DNA from: Agathobaculum sp. NTUH-O15-33
GTDB taxonomy: Bacteria; Bacillota; Clostridia; Oscillospirales; Butyricicoccaceae
DNA: 64,000 nt
Assembly (NCBI RefSeq): GCF_033193315.1
Contig: NZ_CP136187.1
Location: forward strand, 3,541,501 to 3,605,500
Reading direction: 5' to 3'
In this document: positions 26,196 through 34,239 of the stretch, piece after piece
How positions within the stretch are numbered: position 1 is the stretch's first letter
Layout: each line of letters opens with the position of its first letter
Program-made: the position numbers and the translations under genes
The notes under the pieces: model-generated
Database searches by the model: none
Told to the model about the DNA's origin: nothing
Seen by the model: the letters and a program-made list of their open reading frames with translations, nothing else

Positions 26196-26226
26196 AAAAA
26201 AGCGGATGCGTTGCATCCGCTTTTTC
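26196..26226 (+). terminator. Rho-independent terminator after the IolB-like gene
   Basis: Stem AAAAAGCGGATGC with GCATCCGCTTTTT around a 3-base loop, ending in a T-run; 39 bases after the stop codon. Confidence 0.92.
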
Positions 26227-26345
26227 TTATCGTATTTGTAGAACTTTTTGTTGTGATCTTGTAAAGAATGATGAATTTATAAACAACTTAGAAAATGCTG
26301 TTGCTTTTTCAGAATGCCTATGCTATAACAAAAACAACAAGATTT

Positions 26346-26355
26346 CATACGTATG
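26346..26355. promoter_or_regulatory. Candidate LacI operator 1
   Basis: The perfect palindrome CATACGTATG, extended to ATACGTATGCAAG, lies 16 bases before the lacI-type start codon. The same motif recurs at 26632-26641 and, with one mismatch, at 27432-27442 and 31282-31293, consistent with a LacI-family operator. Confidence 0.6.
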
Positions 26356-26371
26356 CAAGAGGAGGCGCATC

Positions 26372-27415
26372 GTGAAAACCATTACTTCTGTCGAACTTGC
26401 AAAGCTTGCAGGCGTATCGCAGTCCACTGTTTCCCGCTGCCTGAACGACAGCCCGCTCGTATCGGAAGAAACCAAGGCGCGCGTGAAAAAAATCGCCGCC
26501 GAATACTCCTTTCAGTTCAATACGAATGCACGGGGCCTAAAGACCAACCGCACCGGCGTGGTCGGCTACATTTTTTCTGAAGACTTTACCGGCTTTGCCA
26601 ATCACTATATCCAGAGCGACCTATACTATCGCATACGTATGCAGCTGCTGCGCGAAAATCTGGATGTCGTGCCGGTGTTTGACGACCGGACACAGGAAGA
26701 CCAATCCGCAGTGGAAAAAAGCATAAGCAACCGGCGGTTTGACGCGCTGATTTTCAACCGTCCGCAGGTGAACGACCGCGTGCGCAACCTGTTGCAAGAA
26801 ACGCGTATCCCCTATATTTTCATCTACGACACCAACGAGATCTCCGAGGAACCGTTCATGATCGCGCCGCACCATACCGAGATCGGCCGACTGGCAGGCG
26901 ACGCGTTTTGCCGGGCCGGTTATGAACGCTTTGTCGAACTGACCGGCCCCTCGCAGCGCATCGATGTGGTCCATAAGCACACCGGATTCACGGAAGCGCT
27001 GCGCCGCCACGGCTTCGGCCTGCCCCCTTCCCACGTCTTGTGCGCGGACTACCATTTGGAACAGGCAACCGAGCAGACACTTGCCCATATCGAACTGTTC
27101 CAGCCCGGTACCGCGTGCTTTGCACAAAATGATCTCATGGCGCTCGGCGTGATCGAAGCCCTGCGACAAAAGCAGCTTCGCGTGCCGGAGGATGTGGCGA
27201 TCATCGGCGCGGACAACATCGCCATGGGAACTTGGTTCCATCCCCAGCTCACCACGGTCGCGGTCGATTATGACCGGATCATCGAACTGACGGTCGATTG
27301 GGTGCTCGCCATGACCGAAGGCAGGTCCCTTGCGACCTACCGCTATCTGCTGGACAGCGAATTGGTCATTCGGGATACCTTTGTTCCCCCTAGCCAAAGC
27401 GGGTCGATCAAATGA
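26372..27415 (+). CDS. LacI-family transcriptional regulator
   Basis: A 347-residue regulator starting at GTG 26372 after GAGGAGG. The N-terminal helix-turn-helix (SVELAKLAGVSQSTVSRCLN) and hinge are followed by a periplasmic-binding-protein-like effector domain. It stands just upstream of the tripartite tricarboxylate transporter operon and very likely controls it, since CATACGTATG-type sites occur before both genes. The effector is probably an organic acid taken up by this transporter or a product of it. Confidence 0.93.
   Translation: MKTITSVELAKLAGVSQSTVSRCLNDSPLVSEETKARVKKIAAEYSFQFNTNARGLKTNRTGVVGYIFSEDFTGFANHYIQSDLYYRIRMQLLRENLDVVPVFDDRTQEDQSAVEKSISNRRFDALIFNRPQVNDRVRNLLQETRIPYIFIYDTNEISEEPFMIAPHHTEIGRLAGDAFCRAGYERFVELTGPSQRIDVVHKHTGFTEALRRHGFGLPPSHVLCADYHLEQATEQTLAHIELFQPGTACFAQNDLMALGVIEALRQKQLRVPEDVAIIGADNIAMGTWFHPQLTTVAVDYDRIIELTVDWVLAMTEGRSLATYRYLLDSELVIRDTFVPPSQSGSIK
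26632..26641. promoter_or_regulatory. Candidate LacI operator 2 (inside the regulator gene)
   Basis: CATACGTATG, identical to the site before the gene and followed by the same GCA, lies within the regulator coding sequence about 285 bases downstream of operator 1, a spacing compatible with looping repression. It may be chance. Confidence 0.4.
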
Positions 27416-27431
27416 TCGGTCTGCGCTAATG

Positions 27432-27442
27432 AATACGTATGC
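27432..27442. promoter_or_regulatory. Candidate LacI operator 3 (before tctC)
   Basis: AATACGTATGC, matching the core of operator 1 and followed by AAG as there, lies between the regulator stop and the tctC start. Confidence 0.55.
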
Positions 27443-27492
27443 AAGTGCTGGAAGGCACTTCAGAAAATGTAAACCAGAAAAGGAGAAGTAAC

Positions 27493-28485
27493 ATGAAACT
27501 GAACAAAGCGGCATCGATCTTATTGGCATCGTCCCTGATGTTGACCGCGCTGACGGCCTGCGGCGGCCAGCCGGGCGGCAAGGAGGTCAAAACCGAGGAT
27601 TATCCCAGCAAGCCGGTCACGATCATTTGCCCGTGGGGCGTCGGCGGCGGCGCGGACGTAATCGCGCGCAAAATCTCGCAGGTGGGGCAAAAGTATTTCG
27701 ACCAGCCGATCGTGGTGGAAAACCACACCGGCGCTTCCGGAACGATCGGCATGGGCGATGCGTTCGACGCCGAGGCGGACGGCTACACGCTGGTGGTCGC
27801 CAACGGGCCGCTGTTCTCACTCACGCCCAAGTTTATCGATGTGGAGTATGAGCTGTCCGATTTCACTATGCTGCGCGGCATGCGCACGGTCTCGCTCATG
27901 GTGCTGGTTAATCCTGAAAAATCCGGTTTGGAGACCTTCGACGATGTGCTGGATTACGGCAAAAACAATAAGCTCAAGTACGCGACCTCCTCCGGCCCGG
28001 GCGGCGATCAATATGTTGTCGCTTCCGCCGCGTTTATTTCGCAGGGGATCGAGGCCGAACCGGTCGTTCTGGGCAGCTCGGCCGAGGTGATCAACGCCGT
28101 GGTATCCGGTCAGGTGGATATCGGCCTTGCCCCCCAGCCGGATTATTACGCCTACCAAGAGGAAGGCAAGGCCAAGGCGGTCGCGACTCTATACCCGGAA
28201 GCTGTCGAAACCAAGTTCGGCGCCATGCAGCCGCTGAGCGAGTGGGGGATCGACGCGGAGTTCGGCGGCATGGACTGCCTTGCCATCCGCGCGGACGTTC
28301 CGCAGGAGATCAAGGACAAGTTGACCGCGCTGCTCGATCAGGTCTATGCCGACCCTGCATTCACCGGCTATATGGAAGAGCTGGGCTATCCGCTGTGGGA
28401 CGCGGACGCGGACGAAGTGACCCGGTTTATCGAAGACCAAATGGAAAGCATGGACGATTACGTCGCCCTGATCCAGCAGCCCTGA
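27493..28485 (+). CDS. tctC: Tripartite tricarboxylate transporter substrate-binding lipoprotein (TctC)
   Basis: A 330-residue extracellular binding protein. Lipoprotein signal LMLTALTACGG with lipidation Cys at about residue 19, then the Bug/TctC domain beginning DYPSKPVTIICPWGVGGGAD and containing ENHTGASGTIG. I chose the ATG at 27493 after AAAAGGAG. It binds a carboxylate outside the cell and delivers it to TctAB. It is the first gene of the transporter operon. Confidence 0.93.
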   Translation: MKLNKAASILLASSLMLTALTACGGQPGGKEVKTEDYPSKPVTIICPWGVGGGADVIARKISQVGQKYFDQPIVVENHTGASGTIGMGDAFDAEADGYTLVVANGPLFSLTPKFIDVEYELSDFTMLRGMRTVSLMVLVNPEKSGLETFDDVLDYGKNNKLKYATSSGPGGDQYVVASAAFISQGIEAEPVVLGSSAEVINAVVSGQVDIGLAPQPDYYAYQEEGKAKAVATLYPEAVETKFGAMQPLSEWGIDAEFGGMDCLAIRADVPQEIKDKLTALLDQVYADPAFTGYMEELGYPLWDADADEVTRFIEDQMESMDDYVALIQQP

Positions 28486-28540
28486 AACCAGCGGAAAGGC
28501 GTACGCGGCCCTATCATCCGCGCACGGATTGGTGATAACC

Positions 28541-28999
28541 ATGAAAATAAAGCTCAATTCCAATATGATCACCGGTGCGGTCTTTCTCGTCTTTTCGACG
28601 GTCCTGCACCTGTTGATCCCCTCGCAGATCAAAACCTATGAGACCGGACCGATCACGGCGGCCACCGTGCCGACGCTCTTGATCCGCGGCCTGATCCTGT
28701 GCAGCGTGATCCTGCTCATACAGGGCGTCCTATCCAAGGATAAAAAGGAATACGTGGTGTCCGGCGCGCTGTTTTGCAAAGACAACCTCCGCCGGCTCAA
28801 GCCGCTTCTCTACATTGCGATGCTGATCGTCTACGCGCTCATCCTGCCGCGCGCCGGGTTTATCGTTTCCTCCCTGCTGCTGTCGGTCGGCATCCTGATC
28901 TATTTCGGCGCGCGGAAATGGTGGTTTTACGCCATCGTCAGCGCAAACATCTTTTTCGCTTACTTTGCGTTCCAAGCAATGAGCGTATCGCTGCCGTAA
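28541..28999 (+). CDS. tctB: Tripartite tricarboxylate transporter small subunit (TctB)
   Basis: A 152-residue membrane protein with four hydrophobic helices, the size and layout of TctB. ATG at 28541; the preceding GGTGAT is a weak ribosome site, so the level may be lower than that of its neighbours. It sits between TctC and TctA as in other TTT operons. Confidence 0.88.
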   Translation: MKIKLNSNMITGAVFLVFSTVLHLLIPSQIKTYETGPITAATVPTLLIRGLILCSVILLIQGVLSKDKKEYVVSGALFCKDNLRRLKPLLYIAMLIVYALILPRAGFIVSSLLLSVGILIYFGARKWWFYAIVSANIFFAYFAFQAMSVSLP

Positions 29000-29011
29000 A
29001 GGAGGGAAACC

Positions 29012-30535
29012 ATGTTTGAAAATATTCTGACCGGACTTTCGATGATGGCCTCCTTGGAAAGCTTTGTGGCGATCGCGGTGGGCCTGCTCGCGGGCATTAT
29101 CATCGGCGCGATCCCCGGCTTGACGGCGGATATCGCCATCATCCTTTGCCTGCCGCTGACGTACAGCATGCCGCCCATCCCATCCATGCTGTTGCTGCTC
29201 GGCCTATATTGCGGCGGTACCTACGGCGGATCGATCACCGCCATCCTGATCAACACGCCCGGCACCCCCTCCAGCGCGGCGACCGTTTTGGACGGCTATC
29301 CTCTGACGCAAAAGGGCAAGCCGCTCAAAGCGCTGACCATGGCGCTGTACGCCTCCTTTATCGGCGGCCTGTTCAGCGCGCTGGTGCTTTTGTTCGCGGC
29401 GCCCAATATTGCAAAGATCACACAGATCTTCGGGCCGCCCGAATATTTCTGCATTGCGGTTTTCGGCCTGTCCATTATTTCCAGCATTTCAAACGGCAAC
29501 ATTATCAAGGGCATCATGGGCGGCATCATCGGTATTTTCATTGCCGTGATCGGGCAGGACTCGGTCAGCGGCGCCATTCGTTTTGCCTTTGGCAACCGCA
29601 AGCTGGCCGGCGGCATCCCGCTGATCGTCACGCTGGTGGGCCTGTTCGCCATTGCCGAGCTGCTCAGCCGGTCTGATTACAACCCGCGAACAGACCCCGC
29701 GCGCACGCAAAAGCTGAAGCTGGACCGTGAAAAGCTTTCATGGCCCGAATTCAAACGCTGTATCCGCACGATGCTCACCTCGTCCGTTATCGGCACGATC
29801 GTCGGCGCGACGCCCGGCACAGGCGGCGGTATCGCGGCCTTCATCAGTTACGATCAAGCCAAAAAAACTTCCAAATACGGAGACAATTTCGGCCATGGTG
29901 AAATTGAGGGCATTTCCGCTTCGGAATCCGCCAACAACGCCACCACCGGTTCGACGCTTATCCCGCTTTTGACGCTCGGCGTGCCGGGCGACGGCTGCAC
30001 CGCCATTCTGCTCGGCGCGTTCATGCTGCAAGGCATGGTGCCGGGGCCGGCGCTGTTCAAGGATTACCCCGATGTGCTGTACGGCATCATGGTCGGCCTG
30101 ATCGTGGTCAACTTGCTCATGCTGCTGATCGGCCGCGTGTTCACCCCGTTTTATTCCAACATCACGCGCATTCCCTATGAACTGATGAGCGCGATGATCA
30201 TCGTCTACTGCGTCGCAGGCACCTATTCGAGCGAGGCCAGCACCTTCCATGTGCTGCTGGCGGTATGCATCGGCGTATTTTCCTTCCTGCTGCGCAAGCT
30301 TGGCTTTTCCGTGGTGCCAATCATTCTCGGCGTCGTGCTGGGCGATCTGGTGGAAACGAATTTCCGCAACGCGATGGTCATGTCGGATAACTCCCTGTCC
30401 ATTTTCGTGACCCGCCCGTTCAGCTTGCTGTTTCTGGCGCTGGCCGCGCTTTCCATCGGCATGTTCTGCTATAAATCGATCAAAAGCAAGCGCCAAGCAG
30501 CGGCAAAAGTCATATCAGAAGGAGAAACAACATGA
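29012..30535 (+). CDS. tctA: Tripartite tricarboxylate transporter large permease (TctA)
   Basis: A 507-residue permease with about 11-12 membrane helices and the family motifs GAIPGLTADIAIILCLPL, YCGGTYGGSITAILINTPGTP and GTPGTGGGIAAFISYDQAKK. RBS AAAGGAGGG. The stop overlaps the next start by four bases (ATGA), so the FAD oxidoreductase is translated together with the transporter and probably acts on the imported compound. Confidence 0.95.
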   Translation: MFENILTGLSMMASLESFVAIAVGLLAGIIIGAIPGLTADIAIILCLPLTYSMPPIPSMLLLLGLYCGGTYGGSITAILINTPGTPSSAATVLDGYPLTQKGKPLKALTMALYASFIGGLFSALVLLFAAPNIAKITQIFGPPEYFCIAVFGLSIISSISNGNIIKGIMGGIIGIFIAVIGQDSVSGAIRFAFGNRKLAGGIPLIVTLVGLFAIAELLSRSDYNPRTDPARTQKLKLDREKLSWPEFKRCIRTMLTSSVIGTIVGATPGTGGGIAAFISYDQAKKTSKYGDNFGHGEIEGISASESANNATTGSTLIPLLTLGVPGDGCTAILLGAFMLQGMVPGPALFKDYPDVLYGIMVGLIVVNLLMLLIGRVFTPFYSNITRIPYELMSAMIIVYCVAGTYSSEASTFHVLLAVCIGVFSFLLRKLGFSVVPIILGVVLGDLVETNFRNAMVMSDNSLSIFVTRPFSLLFLALAALSIGMFCYKSIKSKRQAAAKVISEGETT

Positions 30536-31806
30536 ATTATATTACCGAACCGGCCCGGCAAACCCCGGTCGTCGCCGAGACCGAGGTGCTCGTCGTGGGC
30601 GGCGGCCCGGCGGGCTTTGGCGCGGCGCTGCATGCCGCGCGCATGGGCCGCAAAACCATGCTGATCGAACAGAGCGGCGCGATCGGCGGGGTCGCTACCA
30701 CCGGCATTATGAGCCACTGGACCGGGCGACAGGACGGCGGCTGCTTTGAGGAGTTGCGTGCCAAAGCACGCGACTGTGAAAGCGAACAGGTGATCAACCC
30801 CGAAAAGCTTCGCATTTTAATGCTGGACATGCTGCAGGAAGCCGGGGTGGAGGTACAGCTGTACACCGCGTTCAGCGATGTGGTGATGGAGGGCAGCCGC
30901 GTGACCGGCATCATTACGGAAAGCAAATCCGGACGGGAGGCCATCGCCTGCCGCATGCTGATCGATTCCACGGGCGACGGCGACGTGGCCGCCCGCGCGG
31001 GCGCGCCGTTTGAAAAGGGCCGCGAGGACGGCGGCATGCAGCCGATGACCATCATGTTTAAGGTCGCAGGCGTGGATATGGATCGGGCCATGTTCTTCTG
31101 GGGCTTTGAAGACACCGTGCAGCTGCCCGAGGGCGACCTACAGACGCTGGGCCGCCGGGAGCTGCCCCAGCCTGCCGGCCACATCCTGCTGTATCCCGCC
31201 TCGCTGCCCGGCGTGGTCACCGTCAACATGACCAACGTGATCGATGTGGACGGTACGGACGTGCGCGATCTCAATCGCGCTGAATACGTATGCAGAAAAC
31301 AGATCCCGGAAATCATCACTTTCTTGCAGCGCCATGTGCCCGGCTATGAGGGCTGCTACCTGATCGACAGCGCCGACGTGATCGGCGTGCGCGAAACGCG
31401 GCGTTTTGAAGCGCACTACCGTTTGACCGAAGACGATATCGCGGAGGCAAGGGTGTTTGACGATTGGGTCGTCACCAAGTCCAACTTCTTTTTCGACCTG
31501 CACAACGTTGAGGGCGCGGGGCTGGACGCAAACGGCGAATACAAGGCCTTTCAGCAGCCCGCCCCCTATACGATCCCGCTGCGCAGCTTCGTACCGCGAG
31601 GGATTGAAGGGCTGCTGCTCAATGGACGCAACATTTCAGGCACGCACAAGGCGCATTCCAGCTACCGCGTCATGCCGATCGTCATGAACATGGGGCATGC
31701 CATGGGCATTGTGGCAGCGCTTTGCATCGCGCGGGAGAAAGCGCCGCTCGCTCTCGACCTGAACGAACTGCACGACGCGCTGCGCCGCACCAATGTCGCG
31801 CCGTAA
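30532..31806 (+). CDS. FAD-dependent oxidoreductase
   Basis: A 424-residue protein of the FAD_oxidored type. It has the dinucleotide motif VLVVGGGPAGFGAALHAARMG, the flavin segment IGGVATTG, a second FAD contact LIDSTGDGDVAARAG, and the C-terminal GRNISGTHKAHSSYRVMP motif. Such enzymes are related to fumarate-reductase-like and dicarboxylate oxidoreductases of unknown substrate. It has no signal peptide. It overlaps tctA by four bases and is followed after 24 bases by the chaperonin-like gene. A CATACGTATG-like site lies inside it at 31282-31293. Confidence 0.88.
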   Translation: MNYITEPARQTPVVAETEVLVVGGGPAGFGAALHAARMGRKTMLIEQSGAIGGVATTGIMSHWTGRQDGGCFEELRAKARDCESEQVINPEKLRILMLDMLQEAGVEVQLYTAFSDVVMEGSRVTGIITESKSGREAIACRMLIDSTGDGDVAARAGAPFEKGREDGGMQPMTIMFKVAGVDMDRAMFFWGFEDTVQLPEGDLQTLGRRELPQPAGHILLYPASLPGVVTVNMTNVIDVDGTDVRDLNRAEYVCRKQIPEIITFLQRHVPGYEGCYLIDSADVIGVRETRRFEAHYRLTEDDIAEARVFDDWVVTKSNFFFDLHNVEGAGLDANGEYKAFQQPAPYTIPLRSFVPRGIEGLLLNGRNISGTHKAHSSYRVMPIVMNMGHAMGIVAALCIAREKAPLALDLNELHDALRRTNVAP

Positions 31807-31821
31807 AACATGGAAAGGAGA

Positions 31822-31845
31822 GCGGCCCGCGTGAAGGCGGGCCGC
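31822..31845 (+). promoter_or_regulatory. Hairpin holding the start codon of the chaperonin-like gene
   Basis: A 9-bp perfect GC stem (31822-31830 with 31837-31845) has the six-base loop GTGAAG, whose GTG is the likely start codon; the alternative ATG follows directly after the stem. It can restrict translation initiation. Confidence 0.6.
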
Positions 31846-32646
31846 ATGAAAAAAATGCAGAACAAAATGCAAATAGCCGCGCCCCCCTGCCCCGCCCTGT
31901 CGGACGGCGTTCACGCGCTGGCACAAGTTGCGGCGCAGCTCTATGGCAGCGGCAAGCTGGTGCAGTATATCGATTCGGATGGCGGGTATCACACAACGCC
32001 GTCCTTTGCGGTACTGCTGCAAAACGCGCAGCTGGCACAGCAGAAGGGCCGGGCCGCCGCCGTGCTGCGGCAAGCCGAGATTCCCGCGGACGGCGTAAAA
32101 ACCGCGCTGATCCTGCTTTCCGCGCTTTTGGAACGCGGTGTGGCGGCGGGTTGCACCGCTCAGGATTGGACGCAGTTGGACGACCTGCTGGCCTATGGCG
32201 CAGCCTATCTGCCGCGCGTGGCCCGTGAAAACAGCGGCCTGCTGCCGGGCGGCGGACTTTTCCTCATGACGCTCGCCGCGCCCGTGCGCAAATACGCGCG
32301 CGACAAGCGCGATACGTCCGCGGCGAATATCCTGATCCACGCACTGGCCCAGCCGCTTCTGGCGCTGGCCCAAACCGCCGGCGTGGATGGCTGCGAGGTG
32401 TACGAGCGCGTCAAGGCGCTGGCCCCCAACCAATTTTTCAGCCTGCATCAGGTGGGGATCGAACGCTCCATCAGCACCGATTCTCCCTATACCGATATCC
32501 TGCGCATGGGTCTTGACCCGGCGGACGGCAAGATCAAGGACCTTTCCCATGCGCCGCACGGCGTGGAGCTTGCCGTGGGCGAACAAACGCTCGCTTTTGT
32601 TCGCCGCGCGCTGTCCAAGGTATTGGATATCGCCGCGGTCCTTTGA
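31831..32646 (+). CDS. Equatorial-domain-only chaperonin (GroEL/Cpn60)-like protein
   Basis: A 271-residue protein that aligns by eye with the two halves of the GroEL equatorial domain. Residues about 24-133 match the N-terminal half (GroEL about 20-133), including DGVKTALILLSALLERGVAAG where GroEL has [25 protein letters not shown]. Residues 140-265 match the C-terminal half (GGG, NILIHALAQPLLALAQTAGVDG, ILRMGLDP). The whole apical and intermediate domains (about 270 residues of GroEL) are missing. The Asp of GDGTTT is kept (Asp87 here), but the TLGPKG loop and the Asp52 site look altered, so ATPase activity is doubtful. Start GTG 31831, ten bases after AAAGGAG; ATG 31846 is the alternative. 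A partner or assembly factor for the FAD enzyme is one guess. Confidence 0.68.
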   Translation: MKAGRMKKMQNKMQIAAPPCPALSDGVHALAQVAAQLYGSGKLVQYIDSDGGYHTTPSFAVLLQNAQLAQQKGRAAAVLRQAEIPADGVKTALILLSALLERGVAAGCTAQDWTQLDDLLAYGAAYLPRVARENSGLLPGGGLFLMTLAAPVRKYARDKRDTSAANILIHALAQPLLALAQTAGVDGCEVYERVKALAPNQFFSLHQVGIERSISTDSPYTDILRMGLDPADGKIKDLSHAPHGVELAVGEQTLAFVRRALSKVLDIAAVL

Positions 32647-32672
32647 TTGACAGCCTCTTTCTTCCTTCTCAG

Positions 32673-32703
32673 ACCGCCGGGCTTATCGCCCGGCGGTATT
32701 TTT
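32673..32703 (+). terminator. Terminator of the TTT operon
   Basis: Stem ACCGCCGGGC with GCCCGGCGGT around TTATC, followed by ATTTTTA; 26 bases after the chaperonin-like stop. It separates this operon from the convergent MATE gene. Confidence 0.92.
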
Positions 32704-34039
32704 ATGATCCGAAGGCGCGCCGGAATTGACGTTTTAGGTAGAGAAGGCCGACGGCGTCCGCCAGAAACCAGCCGATGGGTACGGACCACCAGATGCCCGC
32801 CACGCCAAAGGCGGGGACAGCGGAAAGCACATATGCCAGCGCCACACGGGTGCCGAGCGACAGCACGGTGAGGACGACCGACATACCCGGCCTGCCCAGC
32901 GCCCGGTAAAGCCCATACAGCAAAAACAGGCAGCCGATGCCGCAGTAAAACGCCCCTTCGATATGCAGATAGCGGATGCCCTCCGCCAAAATGGCGGTTT
33001 CCCCCGCGCCAACGAACAAGCGCATCAGCGGGCGCGCAAACAGCCACACGCCAGCGGAGACCGCGACGCAGAAGAGAAGCGAGACCGCGATCGCGCCTTT
33101 CACGCCGGTGCGGATACGCTCCTTCTGCCCCGCCCCGTAGTTCTGCGCAATGAAGGAGGAAAAGGCGTTGCCAAAATCCTGCACCGGCATATAGGCAAAA
33201 GCGTCTATTTTCACGGCCGCCGCGAACGCCGCCATCACGGTGGCGCCAAAGCTGTTGACCAGCCCCTGCACCATCAGAATGCCCAGATTCATCACCGATT
33301 GCTGCATGCAGGTGAGCACCGAAAACCCGGCGATCTCCTTTAGGCAACGCTTGCTCACACGGCAATGCTTTTTCTGCGGCCGCAGTACGGGGCACTTAAG
33401 CCACGTATAAAGCGCGATCCCGATACCCGAAACATATTGCGCGATCACCGTGGCTTCCGCCGCACCGGCGACGCCCCGGCGCAGCCCCAGCACGAACCAA
33501 AGGTCCAGCCCAATGTTGAGCACCGCGGATATTGCCAAAAACAGCAGCGGGATGATGGAATTGCCAATCGCGCGCAGCAGACACGCAAAAAAGTTATACA
33601 AAAACACAGCCGTGATTCCAGCAAAAATAACGATCAGATAATCGTGCATCAAGCCGACGATCTCTTCCGGCACTTGCAGCGCGCGCATGACCCAGCCCAT
33701 TCCCCAAAAGGCCAGCACATTCAAAAGGATGCTCAGTGCCGCGATCAAAGCAAAGGAGGTAACCATGCTTTCCTTCAGCCCATCCATGTCCTTTTGTCCA
33801 AAGCGGATCGAAAAGACCGCGCCGCTTCCCATGCACAGCCCGAGCAGGATCGAGGTGAGAAAGGTCATCAGTGAAAAAGCCGAGCCAACCGCCGCCAACG
33901 CCCCGGCGCCTAAAAAGCGGCCCACGATCAAGGTATCCGCCACGTTGTAGCATTGCTGTAGCAGGTTGCCTAAAATCATGGGGACCGCAAAAAGCAGCAT
34001 GGTCTTCATCACCGGACCCTTGGTCAAATCGCTTTGCAT
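32702..34039 (-). CDS. MATE-family efflux transporter 1
   Basis: A 445-residue membrane protein with 12 helices in two MATE repeats. It starts QSDLTKGPVMKTMLLFAVPM and carries the family patterns LQQCYNVADTLIVGRFLG and MQQSVMNLGILMVQGLVNSFG. It exports drugs or metabolites with a Na+ or H+ gradient. The gene is the last of the minus-strand group 34240-37917, though a 200-base gap separates it from the UvrA-like gene. Confidence 0.93.
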   Translation of the reverse strand: MQSDLTKGPVMKTMLLFAVPMILGNLLQQCYNVADTLIVGRFLGAGALAAVGSAFSLMTFLTSILLGLCMGSGAVFSIRFGQKDMDGLKESMVTSFALIAALSILLNVLAFWGMGWVMRALQVPEEIVGLMHDYLIVIFAGITAVFLYNFFACLLRAIGNSIIPLLFLAISAVLNIGLDLWFVLGLRRGVAGAAEATVIAQYVSGIGIALYTWLKCPVLRPQKKHCRVSKRCLKEIAGFSVLTCMQQSVMNLGILMVQGLVNSFGATVMAAFAAAVKIDAFAYMPVQDFGNAFSSFIAQNYGAGQKERIRTGVKGAIAVSLLFCVAVSAGVWLFARPLMRLFVGAGETAILAEGIRYLHIEGAFYCGIGCLFLLYGLYRALGRPGMSVVLTVLSLGTRVALAYVLSAVPAFGVAGIWWSVPIGWFLADAVGLLYLKRQFRRAFGS

Positions 34040-34104
34040 CGCCGCACCGCTTTCTAGCTGTAATTTACAACTTACGTTTTGTAATGATTATATCCTTTTT
34101 GTCA

Positions 34105-34203
34105 AATGGAAGCAACGCTTCAATTTCTCATTCCATACGCGCAGCGGCGCGAAGGTTTTTTTACATGCCAAGGCGAAGGAACGCGGCCGCGTCCCTTCGC
34201 CTT
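34105..34203. repeat. Dispersed hairpin element between MATE 1 and the UvrA-like gene
   Basis: Contains GAAGCAACGCTTC, then CGCGCAGCGGCGCGAAGGTTT, then a 10-bp stem AAGGCGAAGG (34170-34179) with CCTTCGCCTT (34194-34203). The same order of parts (GAAGC..GCTTCAATTT, GCGGCGCGA, T-run, hairpin) appears at 44851-44944. It lies 36 bases downstream of the UvrA-like stop. I see no gene in 34040-34239. Confidence 0.6.
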
Positions 34204-34239
34204 TTGTTTTTATTATGAGAGCACACGGCGCAGCGCTTG

